DNA from: Gehongia tenuis
Lineage (GTDB): Bacteria > Bacillota > Clostridia > Christensenellales > NSJ-53
Direction: 5' to 3'
Length of the DNA: 64,000 bases
NCBI RefSeq assembly: GCF_014384795.1
Contig: NZ_JACRSR010000001.1
Coordinates: forward strand, 744,001 to 808,000
Shown here: positions 52,943 through 61,552 of the stretch, piece by piece
Layout of the letters: every line of letters starts with the position of its first letter
Numbering within the stretch: position 1 is the first letter of the stretch
Translations under genes and position numbers: made by a program
The notes under the pieces: generated by a model
Databases searched by the model: none
Seen by the model: the letters and a program-made list of their open reading frames with translations, nothing else
What the model was told of the DNA's origin: nothing

Positions 52943-53311
52943 TCATTGCTTGGTTTGGGCATGGGCTTTGATCTTTTCGAAGCTTTCCTGGCTGATCACA
53001 TGCTCAATCCGGCACGCGTCCTCCCGTGCGGTTTCCGGATCAACGCCGAGCGCCGTGAGATAGCGTGTGAGCAGCTGATGACGCTCATAGATGCGTTCGG
53101 CAATCTCGAGCCCCGACGGGGTGAGCGTGATGTATCCGGTATCATCCATAGTGATATAGCCGTTCTCCCGGAAGCGTTTCATGGCGTTGCTGATACTGGG
53201 CTTGGAAAACCCCAGATGGGCGGCGATATCAATGGAGCGCACCTGGCCGTTCTGCTGGCCGAGCATCAAGATGGCTTCCAAATAGTTTTCTGCGGATTCC
53301 TGAATTTTCAT
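52943..53311 (-). CDS. DtxR/MntR-family metal-dependent repressor
   Basis: A 122-residue short-form DtxR-type regulator lacking the SH3-like third domain. The N-terminal winged helix is SAENYLEAILMLGQ, then VRSIDIAAHLGFSKPSISNAMKRF; the metal/dimer domain has GLEIAERIYERHQLLTRYL and CRIEHVISQE (Cys, His and Glu ligands typical of the family). It is divergent from the feo operon, where three GTTAG-N6-CTAAC palindromes are likely operators, so it probably senses Fe(II), though Mn(II) sensing is possible from the MntR-like size. It has its own promoter. Confidence 0.93.
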   Translation of the reverse strand: MKIQESAENYLEAILMLGQQNGQVRSIDIAAHLGFSKPSISNAMKRFRENGYITMDDTGYITLTPSGLEIAERIYERHQLLTRYLTALGVDPETAREDACRIEHVISQESFEKIKAHAQTKQ

Positions 53312-53340
53312 GGGCCCACCTCTTCTACTTGTTGATCTCT

Positions 53341-53369
53341 ATATTATCATACCCAGTCTGCAATTTCAA
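53341..53369 (-). promoter_or_regulatory. Sigma-A promoter of the dtxR-family gene
   Basis: On the minus strand: TTGAAA (53369-53364), 17-base spacer, TAATAT (53346-53341), about 30 bases before the ATG. No GTTAG palindrome overlaps it. Confidence 0.75.
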
Positions 53370-53406
53370 ATTGGTACTGTTCCCCAAGAAAAACTTGAAA
53401 AACCGA

Positions 53407-53435
53407 TTGACAGTGAAGGGGGACAATGCTATATT
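53407..53435 (+). promoter_or_regulatory. Sigma-A promoter of the feo operon
   Basis: Perfect TTGACA (53407-53412), 17-base spacer, TATATT (53430-53435). The expected start point near 53442 coincides with the first palindrome, so repressor binding there would block initiation. Confidence 0.85.
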
Positions 53436-53441
53436 AATAAA

Positions 53442-53461
53442 GGGTTAGTTAATACTAACCC
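53442..53461. promoter_or_regulatory. Palindromic operator 1 of the feo operon
   Basis: An eight-base perfect inverted repeat, GGGTTAGT and ACTAACCC separated by TAAT; core GTTAG-N6-CTAAC at 53444-53459. It overlaps the transcription start region. It resembles DtxR/IdeR-type sites (TTAGG/TTAGT arms). Confidence 0.8.
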
Positions 53462-53477
53462 ATGTTTTGAAACTTTG

Positions 53478-53493
53478 GTTAGTTTGAGCTAAC
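53478..53493. promoter_or_regulatory. Palindromic operator 2 of the feo operon
   Basis: GTTAG-N6-CTAAC, 34 bases downstream of operator 1 (about three helical turns), just before the feoA ribosome site. Confidence 0.72.
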
Positions 53494-53516
53494 AAATTGG
53501 CTGGAGGTGTGATGTG

Positions 53517-53726
53517 ATGCCCTTATCCATGATGCAGACGGGCGAGACCAATGCCATCAAAAAGGTGGGTGGCAAGGAAAAGACGAGAAGATTCCTCGAA
53601 GGCTTGGGTTTTGTTGTCGGAAGCGAGGTTACGGTGGTTTCGAAGCTTCAGGGCAATGTGATCGTTAATGTGAAGGATGCGAGAATCGCGATCAGCCAGG
53701 AAATGGCAAACCGGATCATGGTATGA
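53517..53726 (+). CDS. feoA: FeoA family protein (first copy)
   Basis: A 69-residue SH3-like FeoA domain. The start at ATG 53517 (MPLSMMQTGETNAIKKVGGK) is preferred to a GTG at 53514, with GGAGG 9 bases upstream. Typical features: FLEGLGFVVGSEVTVVSKLQGNVI and DARIAISQEMANRIMV, the fold that aids FeoB in Fe(II) uptake. First gene of the feoA-feoA-feoB-feoC-like operon. Confidence 0.92.
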   Translation: MPLSMMQTGETNAIKKVGGKEKTRRFLEGLGFVVGSEVTVVSKLQGNVIVNVKDARIAISQEMANRIMV

Positions 53727-53739
53727 AAGGAGTGGGCGT

Positions 53740-53961
53740 ATGCAGACTTTGAAAGCAACTCCCTGTGGCAGGACTGTTACGGTCGTGAAGCTGCATGGAG
53801 AGGGAGCTGTCAAACGCAGGATCATGGACATGGGAATCACCCGGGGCTGTCAGGTGTATGTGCGCAAGGTGGCGCCGCTGGGCGACCCCATCGAGATCAA
53901 CATCCGCGGCTATGAGCTGAGCCTGAGAAAGGCCGACGCGGAAATGGTGGAAGTCAAATGA
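53740..53961 (+). CDS. feoA: FeoA family protein (second copy)
   Basis: A 73-residue FeoA domain, starting at ATG 53740 with AAAGGAG upstream. It has the canonical MDMGITRGCQVYVRKVAPLG and DPIEINIRGYELSLRKADAEMV, which is closer to standard FeoA than the first copy. Tandem FeoA proteins before FeoB are common in Clostridia and may form a heteromer on the FeoB G domain. Confidence 0.94.
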   Translation: MQTLKATPCGRTVTVVKLHGEGAVKRRIMDMGITRGCQVYVRKVAPLGDPIEINIRGYELSLRKADAEMVEVK

Positions 53962-53977
53962 TTTTTTGCGCTATAGG

Positions 53978-53993
53978 GTTAGCATAAACTAAC
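53978..53993. promoter_or_regulatory. Palindromic operator 3, internal to the feo operon before feoB
   Basis: GTTAG-N6-CTAAC, the same core as operators 1 and 2, directly upstream of the feoB ribosome site GGGAGG. A binding site here would make a roadblock or control an internal feoB promoter; no clear -35/-10 pair is seen. Confidence 0.68.
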
Positions 53994-54008
53994 TAGGGAG
54001 GAATGAAC

Positions 54009-56153
54009 ATGTCAATCCGTATCGCCCTTGCCGGAAACCCCAATTCGGGCAAGACGACCATGTTTAATGCCCTGACCGGAAGCTCACAATACGTGGGAAA
54101 CTGGCCGGGGGTAACGGTGGAGAAGAAGGAAGGCAAGCTGAAAGGGCATAAAGACGTCACCATCATGGATCTGCCCGGCATCTATTCCCTGTCTCCGTAC
54201 ACCCTCGAGGAAGTGATTTCAAGAAACTATCTGGTTCAGGAGAAGCCCGATGTGATCATCGACATCGTGGACGCCGCCAATATCGAGCGCAACCTGTATC
54301 TCACCACGCAGCTCACCGAGCTGGGCATTCCAGTAGTGGTCGCCCTCAACATGATGGATATCGTGGACAAGAGAGGCGACAGGATCGATCTTGGGCGGCT
54401 TTCACAGCTTCTTGGCTGCGAGGTGGTGGAAACCTCCGCGCTCAAGGGCAAAGGCCTCAAACAGCTTACCGACAAGGCCATTGCGGCGGCCAAAGCCGGC
54501 AAGCCAATGGTGCACAAACATAGCTTTGAAGATGCGGTGGAGGGAGCGCTTCAAAAGATTGCGGCCCTCGTCACCGACCGGGTGGATGGCAGCCAGATGC
54601 GTTGGTACACCGTTAAGCTTTTTGAGCGGGATGAGAAGGTGCTGGAACAGCTTCGGCTGGATGACGGTCTGAAGTCCCAGATCGAGAGCATCGTCAGCGA
54701 ATGCGAGGGCGTTTTGGATGATGACAGCGAAAGCATCATCACCAACGAGCGGTACAATTACATCAGCGATGTGATTGGCAAATGTCTGAAGAAAAAGAAC
54801 AAGGGCAACCTCACCGTATCGGACAAGATCGACCGAATTGTGACCAACCGCTGGCTGGCCCTGCCCATCTTTGCGGCGGTCATGTTCCTCGTCTACTACC
54901 TGGCCGTGACCACCGTGGGCTCCATGGGTACGGACTGGGTGAATGACGAACTGTTCACCAATATTATACCACCGGCGGTGGAAAACTGGCTGGTGTCCAT
55001 CAACTGTGCGGAATGGCTCATGTCTTTGATCCTGGACGGCATCATCGGCGGTATCGGCGCCGTACTGGGCTTCCTGCCCCAGATGCTGGTGCTGTTCCTG
55101 CTGCTTGCCATCCTGGAGGACTGCGGGTACATGGCCCGTGTCGCCTTCATTATGGACCGTATCTTCCGTAAATTCGGTCTTTCCGGCAAGTCCTTCATCC
55201 CGATGCTCATAGGCACCGGCTGCGGTGTGCCTGCGGTCATGGCGTCAAGAACCATCGAGAACGAACGGGACCGCCGCATGACCATAACGACCACAACCTT
55301 CATTCCCTGCAGCGCCAAGCTTCCCATTATTGCCATGATCTCCGGCGCGCTGTTTGGCGGAGCCTGGTGGGTCGCACCTTCCGCTTACTTTGTAGGCATT
55401 GCCGCGATCATCGTCTCCGGCATCATTTTGAAGAAAACCAAGCGGTTTGCCGGTGACCCGGCGCCCTTCGTCATGGAGCTGCCCAGTTATCACGTGCCCG
55501 GTGTGAAGAGTGTGCTCATCCACATGTGGGACCGGGCAAAGAGCTTTGTGAAGAAGGCCGGTACCATCATCTTCCTGGCCTGCGGACTTATCTGGTTCCT
55601 GTCCAGCTTCAACTGGAGCATGGAAATGGTGGATACGACGGAATCCATGCTGGCGGACATCGGCAACGTGGTTGCGCCCATCTTCAAGCCCCTGGGCTTT
55701 GGCGACTGGCAGTCAAGCGTTGCCACCATCACCGGCCTTGTGGCCAAAGAAAACGTGGTGAGCACCTTTGGTATCCTGTATGGCTTTGCTGAGGTGGCTG
55801 AGGACGGCATGGAATTCTGGGCGAACCTTCAGGCGTCCTTCACGCCCATTGCGGCTTACGCCTTCCTGGTATTCAATCTGCTGTGCGCGCCCTGCTTTGC
55901 GGCCATCGGTGCCATCAAGCGGGAAATGGGCAGCGGCAAATGGACGCTGTTCGCTGTGGGGTATCAGACGATCTTCGCCTATGCCATTGCCCTTTGCGTC
56001 AATCAGCTGGGACTGCTCTTTACGGGCGGCGGCTTCACCTTCTGGTCGGTGATAGCGATCCTGGTCGTGGCGGCTATGCTGGTCCTTCTATTGAGACCCT
56101 ATAAGGAATACACCCATGAACCGGCTGCAAATCAGCCTCTTGGAGGAATCTAA
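54009..56153 (+). CDS. feoB: Ferrous iron transport protein B
   Basis: A 714-residue Fe(II) transporter. The start at ATG 54009 (MSIRIALAGNPNSGKTTMFN) has GGGAGG 7 bases upstream. The cytosolic G domain (G1 GNPNSGKTT, G3 DLPGIYSL, G4 LNMMD) is followed by a helical GDI domain (about 170-270) and about ten membrane helices with Gate motifs (GTGCGVPAVMASRT; FIPCSAKLPI) that contain the conserved transport cysteines. Full length. It lies behind two feoA genes and before a small Cys-rich membrane protein. Confidence 0.97.
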   Translation: MSIRIALAGNPNSGKTTMFNALTGSSQYVGNWPGVTVEKKEGKLKGHKDVTIMDLPGIYSLSPYTLEEVISRNYLVQEKPDVIIDIVDAANIERNLYLTTQLTELGIPVVVALNMMDIVDKRGDRIDLGRLSQLLGCEVVETSALKGKGLKQLTDKAIAAAKAGKPMVHKHSFEDAVEGALQKIAALVTDRVDGSQMRWYTVKLFERDEKVLEQLRLDDGLKSQIESIVSECEGVLDDDSESIITNERYNYISDVIGKCLKKKNKGNLTVSDKIDRIVTNRWLALPIFAAVMFLVYYLAVTTVGSMGTDWVNDELFTNIIPPAVENWLVSINCAEWLMSLILDGIIGGIGAVLGFLPQMLVLFLLLAILEDCGYMARVAFIMDRIFRKFGLSGKSFIPMLIGTGCGVPAVMASRTIENERDRRMTITTTTFIPCSAKLPIIAMISGALFGGAWWVAPSAYFVGIAAIIVSGIILKKTKRFAGDPAPFVMELPSYHVPGVKSVLIHMWDRAKSFVKKAGTIIFLACGLIWFLSSFNWSMEMVDTTESMLADIGNVVAPIFKPLGFGDWQSSVATITGLVAKENVVSTFGILYGFAEVAEDGMEFWANLQASFTPIAAYAFLVFNLLCAPCFAAIGAIKREMGSGKWTLFAVGYQTIFAYAIALCVNQLGLLFTGGGFTFWSVIAILVVAAMLVLLLRPYKEYTHEPAANQPLGGI

Positions 56154-56154
56154 C

Positions 56155-56325
56155 GTGTTAAGCTTTCTATCGGAGAATCTGGGAACGATTGTTGTGGCGG
56201 CTGTCCTGGCGGGCCTCGCGGTACTTGCGGTCCTCAGCTTGAGAAAGGACAGAAGAAAGAGCCCCTGCGGCATGTGCGGCGGCGGATGCTCCCACTGTTC
56301 CCGCTCCTGTCATTCAGATCATTAG
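56155..56325 (+). CDS. FeoB-associated Cys-rich membrane protein
   Basis: A 56-residue protein starting at GTG 56155 with GGAGG 8 bases upstream; an upstream ATG overlapping feoB is less likely. One membrane helix (NLGTIVVAAVLAGLAVLAVL), then a basic stretch and a Cys/His-rich tail (CGMCGGGCSHCSRSC) facing the cytosol. This matches the small proteins often encoded after feoB in Bacillota, thought to receive or sense Fe(II). A terminator follows. Confidence 0.9.
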   Translation: MLSFLSENLGTIVVAAVLAGLAVLAVLSLRKDRRKSPCGMCGGGCSHCSRSCHSDH

Positions 56326-56359
56326 CGGAGCCAAGTCTTACCTCCTACTCTAAATAGTA

Positions 56360-56395
56360 CAGGGACCGGATGATTCCGGTCCCTGTGCGTTTTTT
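56360..56395 (+). terminator. Terminator of the feo operon
   Basis: CAGGGACCGGA (56360-56370), TGAT loop, TCCGGTCCCTG (56375-56385), TGCG and six T. Confidence 0.92.
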
Positions 56396-56404
56396 CATAT
56401 TCAG

Positions 56405-57802
56405 TTAGGAACGGGCGGCGGTTTTGCCCCGGGCTGCAGGACGGGATGCCTGGCGCTTTCTGCGCTTCCTGCGGCGGTGCGCTACCTGGATCATGCGCAG
56501 GAAGAGCAGGAGCAGGAGTCCCAGCAGCACATAAAGGACGATCATCCAATTAAAGGCGCCGGCGTATTCCACGGAAAGCACGGGGAAGACGATGGTCTCA
56601 TGGTTGACCGCCCGGGCAGCCACCAGCGTGCCCTCCATGCTGGCTCCGCCCACACCGGAGAGCTTTACCGTACCCAGCACCTCGCCCTCACGGATGGGGG
56701 CGGTGAGCTCCCGGTCATACTGCACCTCAAGCTGAGCGCCGCCCGCCGCGATGAGAGCTTCGGCTTCGCTGCGCTCCAGATTGATGGACGCGTTGTTCGC
56801 ATTCACGGTGAAGTAAACCTTGCCGTCCATCGCATCGAACCAATCGGCCTTCTCCACGCTGACAAGCCCGATGTTGTAGGCGGCCAGCTGTCCCAGATCC
56901 ACTGCCGGATACTGGGAAAAACCGTATTCAAAAAGAGCCTTGGCCGTTTCAAAACGGTTGTTTTTGCCATCTTTCAGGATCACCGCAATGAGTCGGGTAC
57001 CGTCCCGTTCGGCGCTGGCCACCAGAGTGGCCTGAGCGGCGCCCGTATAGCCGGTCTTCATACCGGTGGCGCTCTCGTAGGCATAGGAGGCTTCCTTGGG
57101 GTTCTCGCTGACAAGAAGGTTGGTATTGGTGATCACCATGGGCTTGGCCCGAAGATTGTCCGCTGGCAGCGTGTATTCGTAGGTGCCCGCGACCTCCATG
57201 ATCTTTTCGTTCCGGCAGGCGGCCTGGGCCAGGATGGCCAGATCCCGGGCGGTGGTGTAGTGGTTTTCGTCATGAAGTCCATGGGGATTGACATAGTGGG
57301 TTCCCGTCATGCCGAGGGACGCCGCCTTCTCGTTCATCAGTTCGGCGAAGGCCGGCACCGATCCCGAGATGTGGGCGGCGATATCAATGGCCGCGTCGTT
57401 GGCTGAGGGGAGCAGGAGTGCGTAGAGCAGATCCTTGAAGGACATCACCTCGCCCGCCTGAAGATTGACGGACGTGGCGCCCTCCTCGAGATCGGCCACG
57501 TTGGCCGGCGCGGTGAGCATCTCCTCATCCGCAATACGCTCCACGGCAATGAGCGCGGTCATGATCTTGGTGGTGCTGGCGGGGAACATGCGCTGATCGG
57601 CGTTTTTCTCATAGAGCACCTGACCCGTTTCGGCATTGATTAAAAGTACGCTCTCTGCGTTCACCGACGCCGGCGCAGCCACCTCGCTGGGCAGGCTGGG
57701 CGGCGGGAGCGGATTTGACGCCTCCTCGGCAAGAATGGGCGAGTGAAACGTCACAAGAATGAGTAAAACCATCCAAAGACTGATCCATCGTTTCGGCTGC
57801 AT
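56405..57802 (-). CDS. D-alanyl-D-alanine carboxypeptidase (class A low-molecular-weight PBP)
   Basis: A 465-residue peptidoglycan carboxypeptidase with start at ATG 57802 (MQPKRWISLW), AAAGGA upstream. The signal segment ends near ILAEE. The active-site motifs are SxxK at S76-K79 (ASTTK), SxN at S133-N135 and KTG at K249-G251. A beta-sandwich PBP5-C-like region follows (about 300-395), then a membrane helix (FNWMIVLYVLLGLLLLLFL) and a basic Arg/Lys tail, so it is C-terminally anchored. It could be a vegetative DacA-like or a sporulation DacF-like enzyme; the sequence does not tell. Divergent from comEA. Confidence 0.93.
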   Translation of the reverse strand: MQPKRWISLWMVLLILVTFHSPILAEEASNPLPPPSLPSEVAAPASVNAESVLLINAETGQVLYEKNADQRMFPASTTKIMTALIAVERIADEEMLTAPANVADLEEGATSVNLQAGEVMSFKDLLYALLLPSANDAAIDIAAHISGSVPAFAELMNEKAASLGMTGTHYVNPHGLHDENHYTTARDLAILAQAACRNEKIMEVAGTYEYTLPADNLRAKPMVITNTNLLVSENPKEASYAYESATGMKTGYTGAAQATLVASAERDGTRLIAVILKDGKNNRFETAKALFEYGFSQYPAVDLGQLAAYNIGLVSVEKADWFDAMDGKVYFTVNANNASINLERSEAEALIAAGGAQLEVQYDRELTAPIREGEVLGTVKLSGVGGASMEGTLVAARAVNHETIVFPVLSVEYAGAFNWMIVLYVLLGLLLLLFLRMIQVAHRRRKRRKRQASRPAARGKTAARS

Positions 57803-57835
57803 CGCTTCGATCCTTTCCATACCAATTCGTCAACT

Positions 57836-57864
57836 ATTATAACAATGGATCGAAAACTTGTACA
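57836..57864 (-). promoter_or_regulatory. Sigma-A promoter of the carboxypeptidase gene
   Basis: Minus strand: TGTACA (57864-57859), 17-base spacer, perfect TATAAT (57841-57836), about 34 bases before the ATG. Confidence 0.6.
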
Positions 57865-57931
57865 GTCTATCCAGCGGGGAAGGATTGGAAGGCCATCCAT
57901 CGAATAGATGTAGGGAAAGGATGGCATCGGT

Positions 57932-58288
57932 ATGAAAGCTTATCAAAAAATTTTGTTTTGCCTGGCTGCCGCAGCGCTTATGACAGCTTCCGCTTGGGGA
58001 ACCATTCTGCCCCGGGCGGCGTCCAATGAAAAGGTGCTTCAAACTCCGCGGCCGGTCCAAGCGAAGGCATCCGCCGCGGCTGATGAATGGGGGCCAAAGC
58101 TGGATCTCAATTCGGCCACGCGGGAGGAACTATTGGAGCTGCCCGGCATTGGTGAGGCAAGGGCCGATGCGATCCTGGAATATCGTGCGGAAAACGGCAG
58201 GTTCTACGGTGTGGAGGAATTGCTCAACATCACGGGTATCGGGGAGAAATCGCTGGAAAAACTCCGCGGGTATGTGATGGTGGATTGA
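57932..58288 (+). CDS. comEA: ComEA-like helix-hairpin-helix DNA-binding protein
   Basis: A 118-residue protein with an N-terminal membrane anchor or signal (LFCLAAAALMTASAWG), a short linker, and two helix-hairpin-helix motifs (about 63-118: LDLNSATREELLELPGIGEA and EELLNITGIGEKSLEKL). ComEA binds incoming double-stranded DNA at the membrane in transformation. It lacks the SLBB domain of longer ComEA. comEC begins 5.6 kb downstream rather than next to it. Confidence 0.88.
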   Translation: MKAYQKILFCLAAAALMTASAWGTILPRAASNEKVLQTPRPVQAKASAAADEWGPKLDLNSATREELLELPGIGEARADAILEYRAENGRFYGVEELLNITGIGEKSLEKLRGYVMVD

Positions 58289-58294
58289 AAAGGC

Positions 58295-58323
58295 TTTTGA
58301 ATTTTGTTAAGCTAGTATATAAT
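58295..58323 (+). promoter_or_regulatory. Candidate promoter of the two-component/GerMN operon
   Basis: TTTTGA (58295-58300), 17-base spacer, perfect TATAAT (58318-58323). The -35 box is weak, which fits regulated expression, but an overlapping TTGAAT at 58297 with short spacing is also possible. Confidence 0.5.
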
Positions 58324-58356
58324 AGAATGTAGTCCAAGAGAGGGGAGCGATTGAAG

Positions 58357-59046
58357 TTGGCGAAGAGGATTTTGGTTGTGGACGATGAGCCTTTGATTGT
58401 GAAAGGCCTGAAATATAGTTTGGAGCAGGACGGTTACGAGGTGGATTCGGCCGCGGACGGCGAGGAAGCCATTCAGAAGTTTGAGGCCGGTTCCTTCGAT
58501 ATGATTCTGCTGGATGTGATGCTGCCCAAGATGAACGGCATCGAGGTGTGCCAGCGCATCCGGGAAAAATCCAATGTGCCCATCATTATGCTCACCGCCA
58601 AGGGCGAGGACATGGACAAGATCCTGGGCCTTGAATACGGCGCTGACGATTACATGACCAAACCCTTCAACATTCTTGAGGTGAAGGCGCGCATCAAATC
58701 CATTCTCCGCCGGACGCAGGCTTTCGGCGCCGAGGCGCCGAAGGACGTGATCAAGGTCCGGGATATGGTGATCAATCTCAGCAGCCGTTCGGTAAAGATT
58801 GGGGATCGGGAGGTGAACCTCACCGCCAAAGAATTTGATCTGCTGAAGCTTCTTGCCATGAACCCCGGCAAGGTTTTCAGCCGGGAGAACCTTTTGGAGA
58901 ATATCTGGAAGTATGACTATCTGGGCGATCTTCGTACGGTGGACGTGCACATCCGCCGCCTGAGAGAAAAGGTGGAGGCCAATCCTGGCCAACCCAGCTA
59001 TATCTTCACGAAATGGGGAGTGGGTTACTACTTTGCGGATCAATAG
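58357..59046 (+). CDS. OmpR-family response regulator
   Basis: A 229-residue regulator. It starts at TTG 58357 (MAKRILVVDDEP) with GGGGAG 9 bases upstream; a TTG at 58351 is the alternative. The receiver domain has acidic D9-D10, phospho-accepting D53 (ILLDVMLPK), the switch Thr in IIMLTAKG and Lys in MTKPF. The C-terminal winged helix has LTAKEFDLLKLLAMNPGKVF and LRTVDVHIRRLREK. WalR/PhoP-like. It overlaps the kinase gene by 14 bases. Confidence 0.95.
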   Translation: MAKRILVVDDEPLIVKGLKYSLEQDGYEVDSAADGEEAIQKFEAGSFDMILLDVMLPKMNGIEVCQRIREKSNVPIIMLTAKGEDMDKILGLEYGADDYMTKPFNILEVKARIKSILRRTQAFGAEAPKDVIKVRDMVINLSSRSVKIGDREVNLTAKEFDLLKLLAMNPGKVFSRENLLENIWKYDYLGDLRTVDVHIRRLREKVEANPGQPSYIFTKWGVGYYFADQ

Positions 59047-60529
59047 ATTCATCTCCAGCCTGCGCTGGAAGACGATCTTGGCCTTTGTGGTGCTGATCGC
59101 GGTCGGCCTATTTCTTCTTGAAGCCTCTGTCATTCAGCTCATTGAGAATTTTCTGGTGGAGCAGCGCATCAAGGAGCAGCAGCTTATCGCTGAGGACTTG
59201 GCCGTGGATCTGGCCCCTTATCTAGAAAAAGCTGACGCCGTCAGCCTGTACAACGCCGCCGTGGATTACGGCAAAAACGAGGGAGGCAGGATGCTCATCC
59301 TGAACGCCCAGGGCGTGGTGCAGGTGGACGGCTTTTCCCAATTAAACGGCCAACGGCTGAATCAGCAGGCGGTGGAGGAGGTTATCTCGGGACAAAGCTA
59401 CAGTGCCTACGGATTCCAGAAGAACAGCACCAAGCCGGAGCAGGGCAGTTCCCTGCTCACGCGCAGCGGTACGGTGACCTCCTGGACCATGTACTATACC
59501 ACGGCCATCATCTACAACGGGCAGCGGCTGGGCGCTCTGGTTCTGTCCGTATCCATTCAGGACGTGGTGGATCAGATCGACCGCATCTACGACCGGATGA
59601 TGCTCTATGGCGTCATTATCACCTTGGCGGTGGTGGTGGTCAGCATCTTCATCACGGGATGGATCACAAATCCCATCAAACAGCTCACCCAGCGGATCCG
59701 GGAGATGGCCCAGGGCAATTACCACCAGCGCATGAAGGTCACCGGTCACAACGAAATATCCCATCTCAGTGAATCCTTTAATCAGATGAGCGAACGGATT
59801 GAGACCATGGAGAAGCTCCGCAATGAGTTTGTTTCAAGTGCATCCCATGAGCTCAAAACGCCGCTGGCGTCCATGAAGATTTTGGTGGAGTCCATCATTC
59901 ACCAGGGCATCACCGATCCGGAGATGGTTAAGGAATTTCTGGGCGATGTGGATCTTGAGATTGACCGGCTGAACAACATCATCAACGATCTTCTGACTTT
60001 GGTGCAGGTGGACAAGCAGAGCCTGGTGCTCCATAAATCGGCATTTCCGATGCAGGAGCTCATCATCCGCACCATGAAGGTGCTCAATCCCATTGCCGAA
60101 CAAAAGAAGATCCAGCTCGCCTTCGATATCCGCGAGGGCGTGTATGTGGACGGCGATATGGCCAAGCTTCAGCAGGTTTTGATGAACCTGGTGGACAACG
60201 CCCTCAAGTATACGCCCGAAGGCGGCCAGGTGGTGGTTACCCTGCTTAGAAAGGACAATTATGCCCGCATCCTGGTAGCGGACACGGGCATCGGCATCCC
60301 GGAAGCGGATCTGCCCCATATCTTTGAACGCTTCTATCGGGTGGATAAGGCAAGGTCCCGCTCCACCGGCGGAACGGGCCTTGGGCTTGCCATCGTAAGG
60401 CAGATTGTGGAGATGCACGACGGCACCATCACCGTGTCCTCCAAGGAAGGGGAGGGCTCCCTGATCACGGTGGATCTTCCCAGCGTGGAGCCGCCGGAAA
60501 AATTGCAGCAAGAGGAGGTTCAGCCATGA
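59033..60529 (+). CDS. Membrane sensor histidine kinase (HAMP, HisKA, HATPase)
   Basis: A 498-residue kinase starting at TTG 59033. Two membrane helices (about 14-33 and 190-210) flank an extracellular sensor of about 150 residues. HAMP (about 208-262) is followed by HisKA with H272 in SASHELKTPLASM, and a HATPase domain with N box LVDNALKYTPEG, G1 DTGIGIPEADL, F box HIFERFYRVDKAR and G2 GTGLGLAIV. No PAS domain, unlike WalK. It partners with the overlapping response regulator. Two GerMN lipoproteins downstream could modulate it from outside. Confidence 0.95.
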   Translation: MRINRFISSLRWKTILAFVVLIAVGLFLLEASVIQLIENFLVEQRIKEQQLIAEDLAVDLAPYLEKADAVSLYNAAVDYGKNEGGRMLILNAQGVVQVDGFSQLNGQRLNQQAVEEVISGQSYSAYGFQKNSTKPEQGSSLLTRSGTVTSWTMYYTTAIIYNGQRLGALVLSVSIQDVVDQIDRIYDRMMLYGVIITLAVVVVSIFITGWITNPIKQLTQRIREMAQGNYHQRMKVTGHNEISHLSESFNQMSERIETMEKLRNEFVSSASHELKTPLASMKILVESIIHQGITDPEMVKEFLGDVDLEIDRLNNIINDLLTLVQVDKQSLVLHKSAFPMQELIIRTMKVLNPIAEQKKIQLAFDIREGVYVDGDMAKLQQVLMNLVDNALKYTPEGGQVVVTLLRKDNYARILVADTGIGIPEADLPHIFERFYRVDKARSRSTGGTGLGLAIVRQIVEMHDGTITVSSKEGEGSLITVDLPSVEPPEKLQQEEVQP

Positions 60530-61542
60530 AGGGAAGATGGGTAAGGCTGACGGCCGCCATGGTTGTTTTAACCCTCATGATGAGCGGCTGTTCCCTGTTT
60601 TCAGGATCGCTCATTCAAGAGGAGGTTCCCGGGCCTTCCGAAAGCCCGGCGGCGGATATTGCGCCGGATGTGGGGGAGAGCCAGAAGGAAGTCCAGGGTG
60701 CAACCCTCTACTTCCGTTTTCTGGACGAACCCTATTTGACGGCGGAAACCCGAAAGATTCAGGTGGCCGCCAACGAGAGAACGGAAGCGGGCATCGTCAA
60801 GGAGCTCATCCGGGGCCCCTCTCAGGTGGAACTCAGATCCCTGTTCAACGGCGACACGAAGGTGGTCAGTGTTTCGGAGAGCAACGGTTATCTTTTTGTG
60901 ACGCTGAGCCGGGAGTTCCTCGACCCTGCCGATGCCTTGGGGGATCTGCCCGACAACTGGGCGGAGGACCCCAAGACCGTGGAGCAGGTCAACGAATACA
61001 AACGGCTGGCCATCTATTCCATCATCAACTCCTTAACGGAGCTGGGCAATTTCAGCGGCGTTCAGATTCTGATTGACGTGGAGAATACGGGCAAGGGCGA
61101 ACGGGTGCGCAGAAGCCTCCTCGGCTTTCAGGACGGAACGAACGATGACCAGCTGATGGAGCCCATGTACCGTCAAAACGACGTCATTCTGACGCCCAGA
61201 ACCACCATGAGCATTGCGCTGGACTGCTTCAGCAAAAAGAGCTGGGACCGGCTTTATAAGTATGTGGCTTCCAAGGACGAGCAGGGTGTGAGCCGGCCCA
61301 CCCTGGAGGAGGTCACGAACAACCTGTCCGTGCAGGACCCCACGCTGGAATCCTACACCGTGGTTCATGAGAGCGTATCGCTGGATGGTCAGACGGCAGT
61401 GGTGTGCGTCAATGTGAAAATCCGTTACAGCGATGGAATCATCGCGGAAAAGCAGAATGTTCCGCTGCGCATGCGGCGGGAAAATCAGATTTGGAAGATC
61501 AACTATTCGGCTTTGAGCTCGGTGCTGAGCAAGCAGCCGTGA
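60526..61542 (+). CDS. GerMN-domain lipoprotein
   Basis: A 338-residue lipoprotein with lipobox LMMSGC (C22). Residues about 55-195 form a GerMN domain (ATLYFRFLDEPYLTAETRKI, VKELIRGP, YLFVTLSREFLD, YSIINSLTELGNFSGVQILI), the fold of sporulation germination protein GerM. The C-terminal part (about 215-338) is a separate domain of mixed alpha/beta character not recognised. It overlaps the kinase stop by 4 bases (ATGA), so it is translated with it; an accessory role to the sensor is inferred. Confidence 0.88.
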   Translation: MKGRWVRLTAAMVVLTLMMSGCSLFSGSLIQEEVPGPSESPAADIAPDVGESQKEVQGATLYFRFLDEPYLTAETRKIQVAANERTEAGIVKELIRGPSQVELRSLFNGDTKVVSVSESNGYLFVTLSREFLDPADALGDLPDNWAEDPKTVEQVNEYKRLAIYSIINSLTELGNFSGVQILIDVENTGKGERVRRSLLGFQDGTNDDQLMEPMYRQNDVILTPRTTMSIALDCFSKKSWDRLYKYVASKDEQGVSRPTLEEVTNNLSVQDPTLESYTVVHESVSLDGQTAVVCVNVKIRYSDGIIAEKQNVPLRMRRENQIWKINYSALSSVLSKQP

Positions 61543-61552
61543 GGATAAAGTC

